A DNA stretch of 60,000 bases from positions 312,001-372,000 of the forward strand of contig JBBHKE010003059.1 of assembly GCA_037447655.1 (NCBI GenBank), read 5' to 3'. The position numbers and the translations under genes are program-made. Under the pieces are notes generated by a model. That model was not told the origin of the DNA. It did not search any database and saw nothing but the letters and a program-made list of their open reading frames with translations. How positions within the stretch are numbered: the first letter of the stretch is position 1; every line of letters starts with the position of its first letter. This DNA comes from Zygnema cylindricum. Its lineage: Eukaryota > Streptophyta > Zygnematophyceae > Zygnematales > Zygnemataceae. Of the stretch, positions 19,701 through 30,813 are shown one piece after another.

Positions 19701-21077
19701 TGTAGAGAAAAGGTTTTTGTTCAGCTCCGAAATAATCAATACATCGGAGAATGTTAATATGGATGTCTTTTCTTTTACTAACACTTTTAGGTCTACCGAT
19801 CCTACAAGAGTAGTGGTGACTATCCTCCCATCCCCGTACTCTATCTCTACGGTGGGAATCTTTCTTATCTTAGTGAACAGGTGTCTATCCTTACACATGT
19901 GCATTGAGGCACCTGAATTTATAATCCAGCCTGCTTCACCTTTCAATCCACCGTAAGCACATTTCTGCCTTCGTGGAATTTCAACCTCAGTTTTCGCCTC
20001 CAACTCCTCATCCAAAAGGAGCTCATCGTCCTCGTCCTCGGATTCCGCCTCAAGTACCTGTGTGACAAGGGCCTTTTTCTTTCCTCTCGGGGTACCACCG
20101 GTCTGCCCCTCCTTTAACCGAAGCTCGGTTAGCTTGGTGCACTCTGCCATATAGTGCCCCGGTTTCTTACAAAAATGACATAAACCTTTGGGAGCCCTTG
20201 GTTCGAACTCGCCAACCTGTTTTTTCTGCTCCCTACCCCCATAGTTTCCGACTGGTTTCCGGGAATCCTTGTTCCTCCAATCGGTCGCTGTTGCCAAGGC
20301 TTGGCCACTCTTTCCTCCCCTTCGGATCTCAATCGTATTCTCTCGAACGAGAATCATCCCTACCACTGAGTTCCATATCCACCTTGAGTCCGGCAAGTCC
20401 TGCACACGGTTGACTATGTTCTCGAACTCATCAGGTAACTTCATTAGTAAACAGTTAACTTTTTCTTTTTCACTAAAAACATTACCCGCACTCTCTAGCT
20501 CCATGAAGAGTGTAGCAAGCTCATTGCAAAAATCCAACATATTTCCCCCTTTGTATACATACTCCTTAACTTTCTGATCAGCCAACTGTTGTTGCTGAAT
20601 CGTACCACTTCGGTACATCTCTATGAGAGCCATCCAAAGATCGGATGCCCTCTCTACCTGCAAATGAGGACATGCAAGTCCTTGAGTGAGATGGCGTAGG
20701 ATGAAGTGCTTTGCCGCCATATTGTTGAAGTCCCAGGTTTCAGTATCATTCTCCTCGTTCCTTGGAATAGGTGACATGAATGCTAAACGAGTTGCTATTG
20801 GTGTGGTCGCCTCTTTCTCCTTTAATTTGTCCACCACCTCTCCTTCCTTTGTTTCCTCCGTTGAAGGTGAATCCTCTTTCCTGGTGAATCTGCTTCCTTT
20901 AAACCCTGGAGGAATTCCAAGACTTGATGGACGCCCCAATCGTCCACTCACTATCCCCCAAAACCTTTTTTCGCATAGAGCTCCTATCATCATACTTTCC
21001 CAGTATATGAAGCCAGTTCCATCAAAGATTGGTACCCTAGAGGGTGGGCCCATAACCTGAAACTCTGAGACCTCCAT
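16719..21077 (-). CDS. Copia Gag-Pol polyprotein (two internal stops)
   Basis: One frame of 1453 codons with TAA stops at about 18756 and 17859. The start is the ATG at 21077, inside the 5' LTR end. Gag occupies residues 1 to about 310 and ends in a zinc knuckle CHFCKKPGHYMAEC (about 296-311). The protease motif at about 385 reads IINSGASMHMC, so the catalytic aspartate is asparagine here, while the relative at 6300 keeps IIDSGA. Integrase has HKRLGH, CSGCAQGKAHR, HTDIWGP, RSDNGGEY and NGVAERLN (about 517-685). RT shows the YVDDLLVL box near residue 1122. RNase H has TTWSDASYGDAP and STMEAEYMA near 1340. Two stops and the protease change make it probably non-autonomous. Confidence 0.9.
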
Positions 21078-22105
21078 AAGTCCTCAGAGTGGACAGCTTC
21101 CAAGAAGCCTCTAGGATAATCCTGACCCCTTTGTGTTTAAGCAAAAATAACTGCCACCCTGGCACACAAAAACTCTGACCAACTTCACCCCTTTGAAGAC
21201 AAGACTCCCCTGAGTCGATAGCAAAAAGAATCTCTGAATTTGCTCCCTTGAGCAGTAAGTTATGGAGGGTCAAAGTTGACCTTTTGTACAGAAGCTCTCT
21301 AGGAGAGGGGGTCCTATCTTCTAATTTTTCTAAGTCCTATCTCTCTCACAGACTCTATCTACTGATGTACGGAACCAATCAGAATTGAGTTCCGTACGCA
21401 AAAGTACAGCTGTCGGTGTACTTTATGTACGGACATTGTACGACATGGCCAAAATGTCGACACATGTCAAATCCGGATTCGGTGCCATAATCTTCGGAGA
21501 TTCCACAATCCAACGGAATTTCGCCACGCGTCATCCGATGTGGCTATGGCCACAAACCGCCGAAATCTTCCTCTGCGATCTCGGCGCTAATCCCGGCCGT
21601 CCGATTAAATTCGGCTTTAATCGTAGCCGTAATAAATACATGCGCGGTATTTGTTTCATTTACGAAACAAATGCGCGGTACTGATTTGTGTCCGTACCGT
21701 AAGTCGTACATTATATATTACTGGATCTATGTATCCCGTAATTCATTGCAGTTAAATGGTTTTTTGCACGTATACCTATTTAAATAACTATCAAACTATA
21801 TGCTACGTAACAATACCGCTAGACTAAACGGCTAAAGCTACCGGCTATTTCCTATCTGCCGGCCGGTAGGTACAAGGATCAAATCCTGCCGCCGGCACAT
21901 AAATTTTACTTAAATAAATAAACCTAATATAAATTTCCAGTAAACCTCAGGATAGCCAAGGTAGCCATGGCTCTAGCTTCCTCTCCAATTTCTCAGTGAC
22001 TGCGACAAGTTTGAGAGTTGGAGAGAGAAGTTAGAGATAGACTGCCTCGACTTCTATATTTCTTTTCAGACCTAGAAAATACTAATAAAACCATTAGTTT
22101 CTACA
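21058..22105 (-). repeat. Copia 5' LTR
   Basis: A 1048-bp LTR, TG...CA, with the antisense tRNA-like module at 21812-21898 (B-box-like 21876-21886). The Gag ATG at 21075-21077 lies 20 bases before the LTR end, so translation starts inside U5 and crosses the primer-binding region, GGTTATGGGCCCACCC. That region is conserved in related elements but is not the usual initiator-Met site. Confidence 0.92.
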
Positions 22106-22110
22106 GGTTG
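22106..22110. repeat. Target site duplication of copia element (right)
   Basis: GGTTG immediately after the LTR end at 22105, matching 15652-15656. Confidence 0.9.
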
Positions 22111-22982
22111 CACTGGAAGAACGGAGGACGATCATCCTTAGTTACTGGAGTGGCCATCCGCCCTGGCCCTAAAATTTGTTCAGGGTAATCTGGGGATCTA
22201 TTTTGTGGTTTTATAAAAGCTTGTTCAGTACTGACAGAGGTATCATATTGGTCTAGTACGCCCAAACTCTGTGAGCCGTGGATCCCAGTTGCGCCGCATT
22301 GAAAACAAGTGGATCTCCTAGAATCTGCTTGACTTTATTCCAGCTATTTGCGACTTGTTTTCTCTTATCATCTCCCGGGTGGACATTCTCCAAAACGTAC
22401 CCCACTAGTTGGTTTTGGGTTTGCTGCAGCCACGAAAGGAATTTGATCATCTAGAAGAAGGTTCAACTTTTGCTGTCCTGATGTCCCTCGCCTATCCTGG
22501 CTGAAGAGTATCCTTGACATGGCCATCTTGCAATCACCAAATCTACTCGCTCCAGCATAACGAGATGTGGCATTAGGATATTGTCTATATTTTGCGGGAC
22601 GCTTCAGTGAGATCTCCAGATGGTGGATAGTAGAAGTTGCTGGCATACAATTGGTGGAGTTGTTGTAGGCGGTATTCACTGACAGCCTGAGCATCTGGTG
22701 AAATTTCCACGGCCACACATGCCTCCACTTTATGCCCAGCTTTCAAGACAGTTGAAGGTCCGAGCTAATACCAGAGAATAGGGATAATATCCGGAGACCA
22801 AAATCCGGGGTAGATAATGACACCACTTGTCGATTGAATTTTTGATTGTCGGGGGAAACTTCCAAAGATTCCAACCAAGGTTCTTTTTCCTTTTCAAAAA
22901 CAACTGTCAAGGATTTGTCCATTTCCCGCGGAAGTTTTGTTATTTGTAATAATCTATTTTGGTATCCCTCTTCCCACCGCAT
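22111..22982 (-). pseudogene. DNA methyltransferase N-terminal and catalytic part, copy 1
   Basis: The methyltransferase domain upstream of the copia insertion, in shifted frames. The SAM-binding motif I appears as GLRILSLFSGIS (about 22795), motif II as KVEACVAVEIS, and motif IV as DLVIARWPCQGYSSARIGEG, with the catalytic Pro-Cys-Gln at 22514-22522 intact. Motif VI follows as YVLENVHPGDD, then a motif VIII-like NAAQLGSTAHRVWAY and a segment ending in PPFFQCN at the copia site. The closest family by motif pattern is the DNMT3-like C5 methyltransferases. It would methylate cytosines in DNA using SAM. Several indels make it a pseudogene. Confidence 0.8.
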
Positions 22983-23897
22983 GGAAATAGGGAATTGCTA
23001 TATTATGTCTGCAATATCGGTGGCGCTAACGAGCAGTTCCGTGGGTGTGTGGGTGGCATAGACAGGATAACATCCTGCGACGGGAGCATTATCTTTTCCC
23101 CTATTCCATAGATCTAGATCTAGGGGAACCACCACCTTGACTCCTTCTGGATCCTCACGGTCCCGAACAGTAAAGTGCTGCTTCCTCACACTTAATTCCG
23201 TATTCACCCTTGTCTAGGTGGCCATTCCCAATAAAATCTCAAAGTGCTTACATTCCACCACTAGGAAGGGAAGCTAAATTCGGACCTTTTGACCTGCGTC
23301 GTCGGCGAACTCTACTAACATAGCTTTGATTATTCCGTTTACCGGTAACCTCCCACTACTAACAGTACTTAGGCAGATGTCACTGGGGAAGATTTATGGT
23401 TGGAGTTCTTCAGGCATTTGCTGCAGAGCCGATGTGGTGATTAGATTTGGGAGTGCTCTTGTATCGACAACTGCGTTTTGATACCCGCCGTATCTGTTGA
23501 GTTTAAAATTCCCCGTCCGGTTGAAAATTAGCGCCACAGATAACGTTTTGTAGTCCCTATCCATCATAGGGGTCTTTGGGTCTGCTGACCTAAAAACAGA
23601 TCTGGCCTGATCGGCCCGGTGTTTCTCCCCTCCTAAATGGATTTCCTCTCCGAGGGCCTGGATGAGAACTTTCTCCGGCAAGTTATGAGAAGAGGCCAAT
23701 TTTTTCACGTGAGTGAGAGCATAGGGCATTAGATGCCTTACTAACATCACTGCTGGTTTGGAGGAAGGAGGTTGAATTTTTGGCGACGAAATAGGGGAAT
23801 CTGCTGGTTCCGCTGGTTGATTTTCCTTCTCCCCCCACCCTGCTTCCTCACTTTCTTGGTCGGATTCTGGCGCTGGAGGCGTTTCTGGCGTGTTATC
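22983..23897 (-). pseudogene. Gag C-terminus and aspartic protease of DNMT-gypsy copy 1
   Basis: Opens with a proline- and glutamate-rich linker (about 23897-23760). A region with LMPYALTHVKKLA and a retroviral-type protease follow: the flap-preceding motif AVVDTRALPNLIT has the active-site aspartate with the usual D-T/S-G-A altered to D-T-R-A, and the C-terminal ILLGMAT matches the ILG-x-x segment. Then comes a stretch leading straight into methyltransferase motif I. There are stops near 23393 and 23210. Gag proper is not visible because a copia LTR starts at 23898. Confidence 0.6.
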
Positions 23898-24992
23898 TGT
23901 TGAAAAGAGGTAATTAATAGTTCACTTCCCTATTTTAGTTTCGTTTTAAAGAAAGAGAGTAAGGATCAAAGGCGCGCCATGGCTGCCGCCATATTTAAAA
24001 AGTGGTAGTTGTTGTAGTTAAGGGTATTTTGGCTAAAATGATGCCTAGGTCTAGATTTGAACTTGTGACCTCTATATTCTAAGTAGCTTATCGCCTTAAC
24101 CATTAAGGCGTCACGAAACGATACACGTGACGGGTTTTACACATATATAAACATTAACAAAACAACTAATTAACAGCACACTAACCAAAAGGAGCAATTT
24201 CTGCATGTACGCGAATCTGAACCGTGTAAAATATGTTTTGATTGGACGGCCGGCATTATAGCCGCCATGCGAAGTGAGCTTTTTGGCGGCATACCGATAT
24301 AGCGTCACGCGGTGCCACGTGGCGCCACATTATTTGATACCGGAGAAGATGGGAGGAGGAACCATGGCTTCCGATATGACATGTGTCACCTTGTAGACCT
24401 TGTCGTACAATGGTCGTACAATAAGTACATCGCCCATTGTACCTTCTTGTACTTTATAGTGTTCCTATTGGACTAGGGTTTAATAGTAGGTAGTCGTGAG
24501 TAGGCAGACCGAGACTTAGTAATATTTAGGTACCTCTCTCTCTAAGAGAGCTTGTAACTATAAAGGTCATCTTTGACTAGCCATAACTTACTGCTCAGGT
24601 GAGCAAATTCAGTGACTCTTTTTGCGTTTGACTCAGGGGAGTCTTGTCCTCACAGGGGTGAGAGTGGTCAGAATATTTGTGTGCCTGGGCGGCGCTTATT
24701 CAGCGGGAAAGTAAAAGGGGCAAATATTATCCTAGAGGCTTTACATAGGCTGCTCATTCTGTGGGTCAATGGAGACCATAGAATTTTAGGTTATGGGCCC
24801 ACCCTCTAGGGTGCCCATATTTGATGGATCTGACTTTCTTTATTGGGAAATGATGATGGAGGGAGAACTATTTGAGAAGCATATATGGGGCATAGTGTTT
24901 GGACAAATTCCATGCCCACCTCCACCTGAGTTTGGAGGGACACGTTTTTCTGGCACCTCCGCCTCTACAGTTGGTAGAACTTGATAGTTGGG
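23898..24992 (+). mobile_element. Copia LTR with start of Gag (truncated)
   Basis: LTR 23898-24788, related to the one at 15657 but on the plus strand. It shares the CTTACTGCTCAG, GACTCAGGGGAGTCTTG and TATCCTAGAGGCTT blocks. It is followed by GGTTATGGGCCCACCCTC and the Gag opening MGPPSRVPIFDGSDFLYWE. The Gag ATG lies in the LTR at 24769, with an in-frame TAG at 24787. After about 24984 the element is cut off by another repeat. The left end is placed at TGTTGAAAAG and is less certain. Confidence 0.7.
24040..24112 (-). other. Antisense tRNA-like module in copia LTR
   Basis: On the minus strand, a 73-nt stretch with acceptor-like ends (GACGCC with GGCATC, five of six pairs), the A-box-like AATGGTTAAGGCG and the B-box-like AGTTCAAATCT (24053-24063 on the plus strand). 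Its orientation is opposite to the LTR, as in the other copies. It lacks a good T-stem, so it is not a functional tRNA. Confidence 0.5.
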
Positions 24993-25446
24993 GCACATTG
25001 TGTCCCATGTTTCGCTCTTTTTTAAAAACTTGATGAAACGCAAAAGCTCACCTGCAAAAAAAAAAAAAAAAGCTGCAAAAGCTCCAAATTTCCCTTTTAA
25101 ATTTTTAAGAACGTCATTTGCTCTCCTGAAAGGGATCTTGATTCGTTCAAACGCTGGAGATCATTGCCTCAAATACGTTGAGCCGCGTTAAACAGCGGGG
25201 AAAATAGGTTTTTTTCGCATGCTTTGATTTTTAAGGGCATCTTTTGTTAATTCGAACACGTGGCGAGTTATGAACGTGGCCAGAATTATGATACGGTTCA
25301 GGCGATGGAAAATGATAATTGCAAACGGACATTGGAAGTCGAAATTAGATTTAAAATTGGATATAAGACGTTGAACATGGACATTGGACATCATATATTG
25401 CATGTTAAACATTGAAAATTGGATACTAAACATTTAACATTGGACA
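24993..25446 (+). repeat. Foldback-family repeat, short copy
   Basis: Nearly identical to 33059-33510: the GGGCACATTGTGTCCC start, a poly-A run, the ACACGTGGCGAG segment and the first units of the ACATTGGACATTGAACATT array. It is also present in inverted orientation at 36880-37351 and 41560-41770. It separates a copia Gag stub from a copia RT fragment of a different lineage. Open frames in it are not genes. Confidence 0.75.
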
Positions 25447-25875
25447 TTGAATATTCGACCGGCATGGGAAAAAAACCTTCAATCAATAGTTGACAATCGT
25501 ACATTTGAGGAGGTAAGCCCACCTGAAGGGAAAAGAACCATTGCGCAAAGCTGGTTTAAAAAAAAAAAAATTGATGCTTCGAGAGAAATTGTGATAAATA
25601 ATGCCCGGTTAGAGCGTAAGGGCTTTGAACAAATGGACGGAGTTGATTACACGGAAACATATGCACCTGTTGTGTATTTCGATTCATTAAGAAAGATCAT
25701 AGCTATTTCGGCACCTGGTAACAAACATATGCATCAAATGCATGTGGAAACCGCCTCCTTAAGTGAAGATTTGAATGAGGAAGTGTATATGAAGGTATCT
25801 AAAAGAGCTGTTTCGGAAGAAGGAAAATATGGGTGTGTGAAATTGAAAAATTACTTGTACAGACTGAAATAGACT
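25447..25875 (+). pseudogene. Copia reverse transcriptase N-terminus, other lineage
   Basis: 142-codon fragment with WEKNLQSIVDNRTFEEVSPPEG, ARLERKGFEQMDGVDYTETYAPVV, KHMHQMHVETA, EEVYMKVSKR and LKNYLYRLK, the copia RVT_2 order up to the segment before the catalytic YVDD box. It is clearly more diverged than the copia copies elsewhere in this window. It starts abruptly at the end of an ACATTGGAC array and ends at a TAG after YRLK. Confidence 0.75.
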
Positions 25876-26077
25876 GATATCTTTTATCGAGTCAGACGTG
25901 CATATCTTTAAGAAATCTTCTGATAGCTTAAAATGGTAAACTTTGGGCTAAAATTTATAGGCCCAGAGGGCGCCTTTGAGAAGTTCGAAAGATCCAATTA
26001 TCAGTAATTGAGGCGCAAAGTCGAGGCGGCACTTAAAGCGAGGAATTGTTTATGTACCTCACACGAGTAGAATCCGA

Positions 26078-26785
26078 TGATAGTTTTACAGGGTCATAGT
26101 TTTACAGGGTCATATAAGCTAGTGCGCACCCAACTTATAAACACATGAAATCTATACATAGCGAAACTTAACTTGTAGGAACCACTAAGTAGATAGCAAC
26201 GGGAGAGGCATAGGAACAAATCAATAGAGTAGACAGGTTTAGGCAGCTTGAGAAACGTAGTTATAGTCAAGGGGCCACAAGGCGTAAGCCAAAGTGAGCC
26301 CCGATTTGGAATACAAATTGTTCCTATAGACTAACTTTAATAAAGTTGCATTCTCCTTCTATGTTATATAATCTGAATCCTAATGAGAATGTACAAAGAG
26401 TTTTGATCTAATGAAGTAAATGCTTTTCTATGAATCTTGAGAGTATTCTGAGTCTGAGAGTGATCTGCATGACATTTCCATGAGATAATTGTTCTAAGTG
26501 CCTTGGTGCACTTTATATCGTTCTATCTGTCATCATGTGATGAAATGCCTGAATAAGTGGTGCAATGAGATGTTGCCGTTTTCTTGCTTTCTACCACAAA
26601 GTGCCTCTTTGTGCTACTGACACAATATACTCAAAAGTAAAATTGGCGGGATCGTCGTCAGATTCCGTACAAGTCGATTCGTCGCGTCACGTCCCGTCAC
26701 AAAATGTGAATCGGTAAAATTCTGCCGGTACAAGTGAATCGCTCCCGGTACAAACAAATCGCCAAAGATCGCACTAAATCCAACA
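26078..26785 (-). repeat. LTR of non-autonomous element (left copy)
   Basis: The 708-bp part alignable to 30967-31660. It opens with a 16-bp tandem duplication (TAGTTTTACAGGGTCA twice, 26080-26111). The LTR probably extends further right, because 26786-28200 is also present in the partial copy at 34655-36143. Confidence 0.65.
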
Positions 26786-28167
26786 CTCCCACTCGATGTT
26801 TCGGCGATGCGTTTTGTACGAAATCGTCCTCGATAACTTTTCGTCGTAATCGTACAATTTCTCGTTCGATATTCCCGCGGAATATTTCAGTTGACCGTCG
26901 TAGATTGGGGTCAATATGAAGTCGATATAGTTTGTCGCTTCGTCGATTTTGACAGTACTCGTTCTGGTTGATGTATGATCTCGTGGGGACCAACTGTGGT
27001 CCAAGGATGATCTGCAAAATTTAGAACCAATTAGGGCGCGTCTGGCGCCGTGAAATTTTGCGTCCCTAGCGCTCACTTTTCCCTGCCAGCTGTTAAAGCC
27101 TGGGACCATCTGACGTGTCCCCTATCCTTTGTGTACGAGCTCAATCCTCGAAATCAATATGTCATTTCGAGCGTCCATTTGGATGTTCATTTGTCGTTTG
27201 ATTATGATGTCCGTCTGACATCATACTTTTGTCGCGTATATCGTCGCAAAGTCCCTGTGTTGTCGCTCGAACAACGTCCAAAATTTCCGTCCGTCTGATT
27301 AGTCCGTTCGTGGTGGCGATGGAATGTCGATAATTCCCAACGTGCGACATCAAATTTGCGTCGCGCCTTTGTCGCGCTGCATCAAAGGTACAACCTGTAC
27401 TTCTGCCACACAAATAACAGTTAGTATTTTCATGTACAGATTCATTTTGTCTTTTGGATTTTTTTTATTTTTTTTATGTTTTCTCATTTACGGTTTCTTC
27501 TAAGTCTTCTATTCTCCTCAAACTGCCATATCTTAGCACGTCTTGTCGGAGAGTAAAGCTTAGGTTTTTCTCTATGGCGTCTAAAATTCTTCTTGTCGCC
27601 CAGCCATACCTTCCGCTGTATTACTTTCGTCGGAACTTCTGATTCGCGGCTGCTCTTGATTTTCTTTCTTTCGAATCCTGAGGTAAGAATTTTCTTTGAC
27701 TCCTTACTCTTACAGTCTGACGTTTATCTGATTTTATTTTTCTGTATTCCTTTCTAGCAAAAATTTCTTTAAGTGACCTTGTGCCTCCTACTATTATTGG
27801 CTGTTCTGAGAGTCTACAGGTTAAGCGTCTTATAGTCCTTTCTAGTTTAAACTCTTTAGAACTGTAAGATTTTCTCTTGTTTGTTGTTCATTTTGAGTCT
27901 TTAATTTACCATTCTTTAAGTTTGAAATTTGACCTAACTTTGACATAGAAATTTAAAATTTTGAAACTAATCCTTTTTTTTGTTTTCTCCCATCACGCCT
28001 TCCGCTGTGCTTGGCGTTTTCAGGTGCTCTCCACTCGTGATTGTATCCTCCTGATTTTCGGCCCTATGTGGAGTCCTTTGAAATGGATGATTTTGAAAGG
28101 GCGTTCCTGACATTAAGGTAAAAATTATGTCCTTCACATCCAATTTGTCCTAGTTTGTTAGTTCAGG

Positions 28168-30359
28168 TCAACAAAGCAACTTGTATGTCTTGACTTTATA
28201 AGCCTTGGCCTTCGGTTTTTCTCCTGCCATACTCACTAATGTGGTGCTTTCTTTGACAAGTTTCAATTTCACCGGATCTCTGGAGTTGCCCGTGGGTGTT
28301 CTCCTCAAATCTGCTCCCACTTTCTCGAATCTCCCTCTTAACACTTGGTAAAGATTTCCCCTTCCTTTAGTGTCTACAATCTGCTTTTGCTGTACTTTGC
28401 TCAGTCGATGTGAGTAAAAAAGATCTGCAAGGGTTAAGTTGTTGTTGTCGAATTGTACAGTTTTGCGAATCACTTCTGTAGCTTCTTTTGTGACCGAGTC
28501 ACAGCTGGTTTCTGACCTTTCCCCTTCTCTCTCCTGTTTGCAGATTCCACCTTGGTAATGGTGGTAAGATTTTCTCTTAGAGGTAGAACTCCTTCGAATT
28601 CGCCTTTGGGAGTGGATTTGGCCTTCGGCGAATCCTCAATTTTCTTCCCTCTCGGCTAGAGGCATGGTAAGTTCTTTTCCATCGTCTCCTCTTCAGCTGA
28701 GAGCACTGTTGCATCAGCTGGCTGAACATGTGAAAGTTCTCCAATTTTTATTAGTGTCTCTTTCACTTTCTCCATGAATGTATTTTGCACATTTCGTCTC
28801 GAAGTGTTTCTTTGCAAGTTTACCTTTTCTGAGCCACTGTTTTTTATTTTTGTTGTTGTAGATTCGGCTTCTTTGATTCGTGGTCCTCTAATCTCCGTCC
28901 CTTCGGTAGTAAGGCGAGCACCTCGTTGGAGATTGTGAGCTGAGGGGTTGTCTTGTGCTGTTGAGTTGTGGGGCGTCTCTTTGGAAACTCCTTCATGATG
29001 TGATCTCCTCTTGGTGAGTCCTCTTCGTGCTTGTGTGACTCCCACTGCTGAATGCATTTTGATCTTTGTTTCCAGATGCTACATTTTTGATGTCTCTAAT
29101 TTGATCTCTGTTTAGTCTCTGCACTGACTCTCTTCCCTCTAAACTTTTGTGATTTCTCTCCTTATATTTCTTTCCTTTTTTGGCCTCCTCTTTGTTTCCT
29201 CTACCTTGAATCTTATGGATTTAACCCTTTTGAATTATATTTTGCAGGTTGACTTTTCTGTCTTCCGCGCCTTCGTCTATGTGAACGTTAAGTGAGTTCA
29301 AATGACCGCTTGTAGCCTAATGGCTACCTCTAACATCATTACTCCTCATGTACCTCTGATTGGTCTCAACTGTTTCTACTTGGTGAGTTCTTTGACCTCT
29401 ATAAATGAGAGTTTTGATCCTTTTTTCTGTCTGTCATTGAATCTCGTCTACCTGTCTTCAATGTTTGTCTAGAAAGTCGCGTAGCAACTTGCTTTACTGT
29501 TTGACTTCTGACTTTCTGTTCAAATATTCTAACTTCTAATAAAACAATTGACTTGCCATCGTCCATGACCTGCTTTCCGCTAAGAATCATTTTGCTATTT
29601 TCTGTTTTACTGAGTCTTTCTCTGGTTTTGTTGCTTGGTTTCTCTATTTTTGACAGGTTTCTCCGTTCACAGACCTTAGATTCCTTTTCGGAATCTGGTG
29701 ACAATGGCGGTGAAGAAGTAGGCGGCTGGATCTCTTTCTTTGGTATATGGGGTTGTTTGATCATTGTCACTTGATGACGAAGTCACCTTGGTAAGTACTC
29801 CCCTCCTTTCATCCACACCTCTTTCCTCTCGCTCTTCCGTCACTTTCTAGAATCAGGCCAAACTTTTTGTGTAGATTGACGCTTCGACTTTTTGCCATCT
29901 GTTTGCAGATTTTGTATATCCATCCTTTCATCTTTCCTGGAGTCGTCACTTTTTGCACTGTGTGGATGCGAATCTGCTCCTGATCTGCAACTCGTTCTTT
30001 GATCTCTGCATCCATGTCGTGGTAAGCCATGTTGCTTAATTCTGCAGCAAACACATCCTCACTTCCCTCACTTTCTGTAAATTTAATTACTCTGAGTTGG
30101 TTGCTGTAGTTCTGTCTGCAGTATTCAGATTTAGTTGGATATTTTTGTTATGTGGGCGAGTTGCATTGGTCACCTTCGTCTTCCTTGCTTGGATTTTCTG
30201 TGACACTTTGACAACCTCCCCTTCTTGCATGGTCGACGCATGCTTCGAAGAGATACTCCTCCTTTTCACTGCGAAGGAAACTCTCTTGTTTGTCACACTT
30301 TTGACCTCTGACTCCGTCTTGACTCCGTCTTGACTCCGTCTTCTCCTCAGCTGTTGCAA
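28168..30359 (-). pseudogene. Gag-like basic region of non-autonomous element
   Basis: A series of minus-strand open pieces (30359-30087, 30054-29809, 29770-29399, 29057-28656, 28473-28168) in different frames, rich in lysine, arginine, serine and threonine, with no recognised domain or zinc knuckle. They follow the Gag-like frame at 30726-30361 and probably belong to the same decayed product. The plus strand of this region has several GGTAAG-like sites, but I could not build a convincing spliced gene from them. Function unknown. Confidence 0.35.
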
Positions 30360-30360
30360 G

Positions 30361-30726
30361 CTACCGGAAGATCTTGGAATCCTTGTCGATTTGTGACTCC
30401 TCGGTGCTGTTGGAAACAGATTCCAACACTGCGATCAATGCTTCGCTCCACGTCCATGTCCTCCGATTTTTGTATGACATAGTAAGGTTACTCTTGATGT
30501 CATCTGAGGGGGATAGGATTAGTAGCAATGTTCTTTCATACTCTGAGAGTTGAAGCCCGATAGCATCGACTTCATCTAGTAGACTGATGAGGTGGGAAAT
30601 ATGTGCTTTCATTGTCGCTTTGCTTCTGTACTGTATCATCATGAAGTTCTTTAACTCCCCGATCTCTGCACCACATCCTCTTGCTATCTGATCTGCTCTC
30701 ACTTGGATTCCTTGTAACCCTCTCAC
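30361..30726 (-). pseudogene. Copia-type Gag fragment (UBN2-like)
   Basis: 121-codon frame with ELKNFMMIQYRSKATMKAH, ISHLISLLDEVDAIGLQLSE, RTLLLILSPSDDIKSNL and RTWTWSEALIAVLES. This matches the helical core of copia Gag (M..F.Y.....V..H...L..L...L...G....D......LL.SLP..Y). A CT microsatellite lies just upstream. Confidence 0.55.
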
Positions 30727-30751
30727 ACATGAAATGTCCAGAGGGCAAATA

Positions 30752-30807
<56 letters not shown>

Positions 30808-30813
30808 TCTCTC
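30752..30813. repeat. CT microsatellite
   Basis: About 60 bp of (CT)n with a few interruptions, next to the Gag-like frame. Confidence 0.9.

Larger units (their letters stand above)
15657..22105 (-). mobile_element. Near-complete Ty1/copia retrotransposon
   Basis: A 6449-bp minus-strand element bounded by two LTRs (1048 and 1049 bp) with TG...CA ends and a perfect 5-bp target duplication GGTTG. The LTRs differ at roughly two dozen positions by eye, so the insertion is fairly recent but not brand new. The internal region encodes one Gag-Pol frame with only two stops, and a polypurine tract abuts the 3' LTR. It is inserted in the methyltransferase domain of DNMT-gypsy copy 1. The broken copies at 4137-5884, 5862-9594 and 23898-24992 are its relatives. 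Confidence 0.95.
14108..23897 (-). mobile_element. DNMT-gypsy retrotransposon, copy 1 (split by a copia element)
   Basis: Minus-strand element read 23897 to 22106, then continuing at 15656 after the 6.45-kb copia insertion, down to about 14108. The order is Gag/protease region, DNMT, RT. The two halves join inside the methyltransferase: the left flank matches the region of copy 2 containing ALPTLVAYPHSHAY, as ALPTLVSFPNSHAY. The 5-bp duplication GGTTG marks the copia site. The element ends abruptly after the RT connection motif, where copy 2 begins. No LTRs of its own are visible: a copia LTR starts at 23898. Confidence 0.85.

Noticed and set aside
27550-29800. Possible spliced plus-strand gene (ATGGCGTCTAAAATTC at 27574, several GGTAAG donors and TTTCAG acceptors)
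   Set aside because: The first exon candidate is short and differs in length from its copy at 35491, the downstream pieces encode no coherent domain, and minus-strand gag-like frames occupy the same region.
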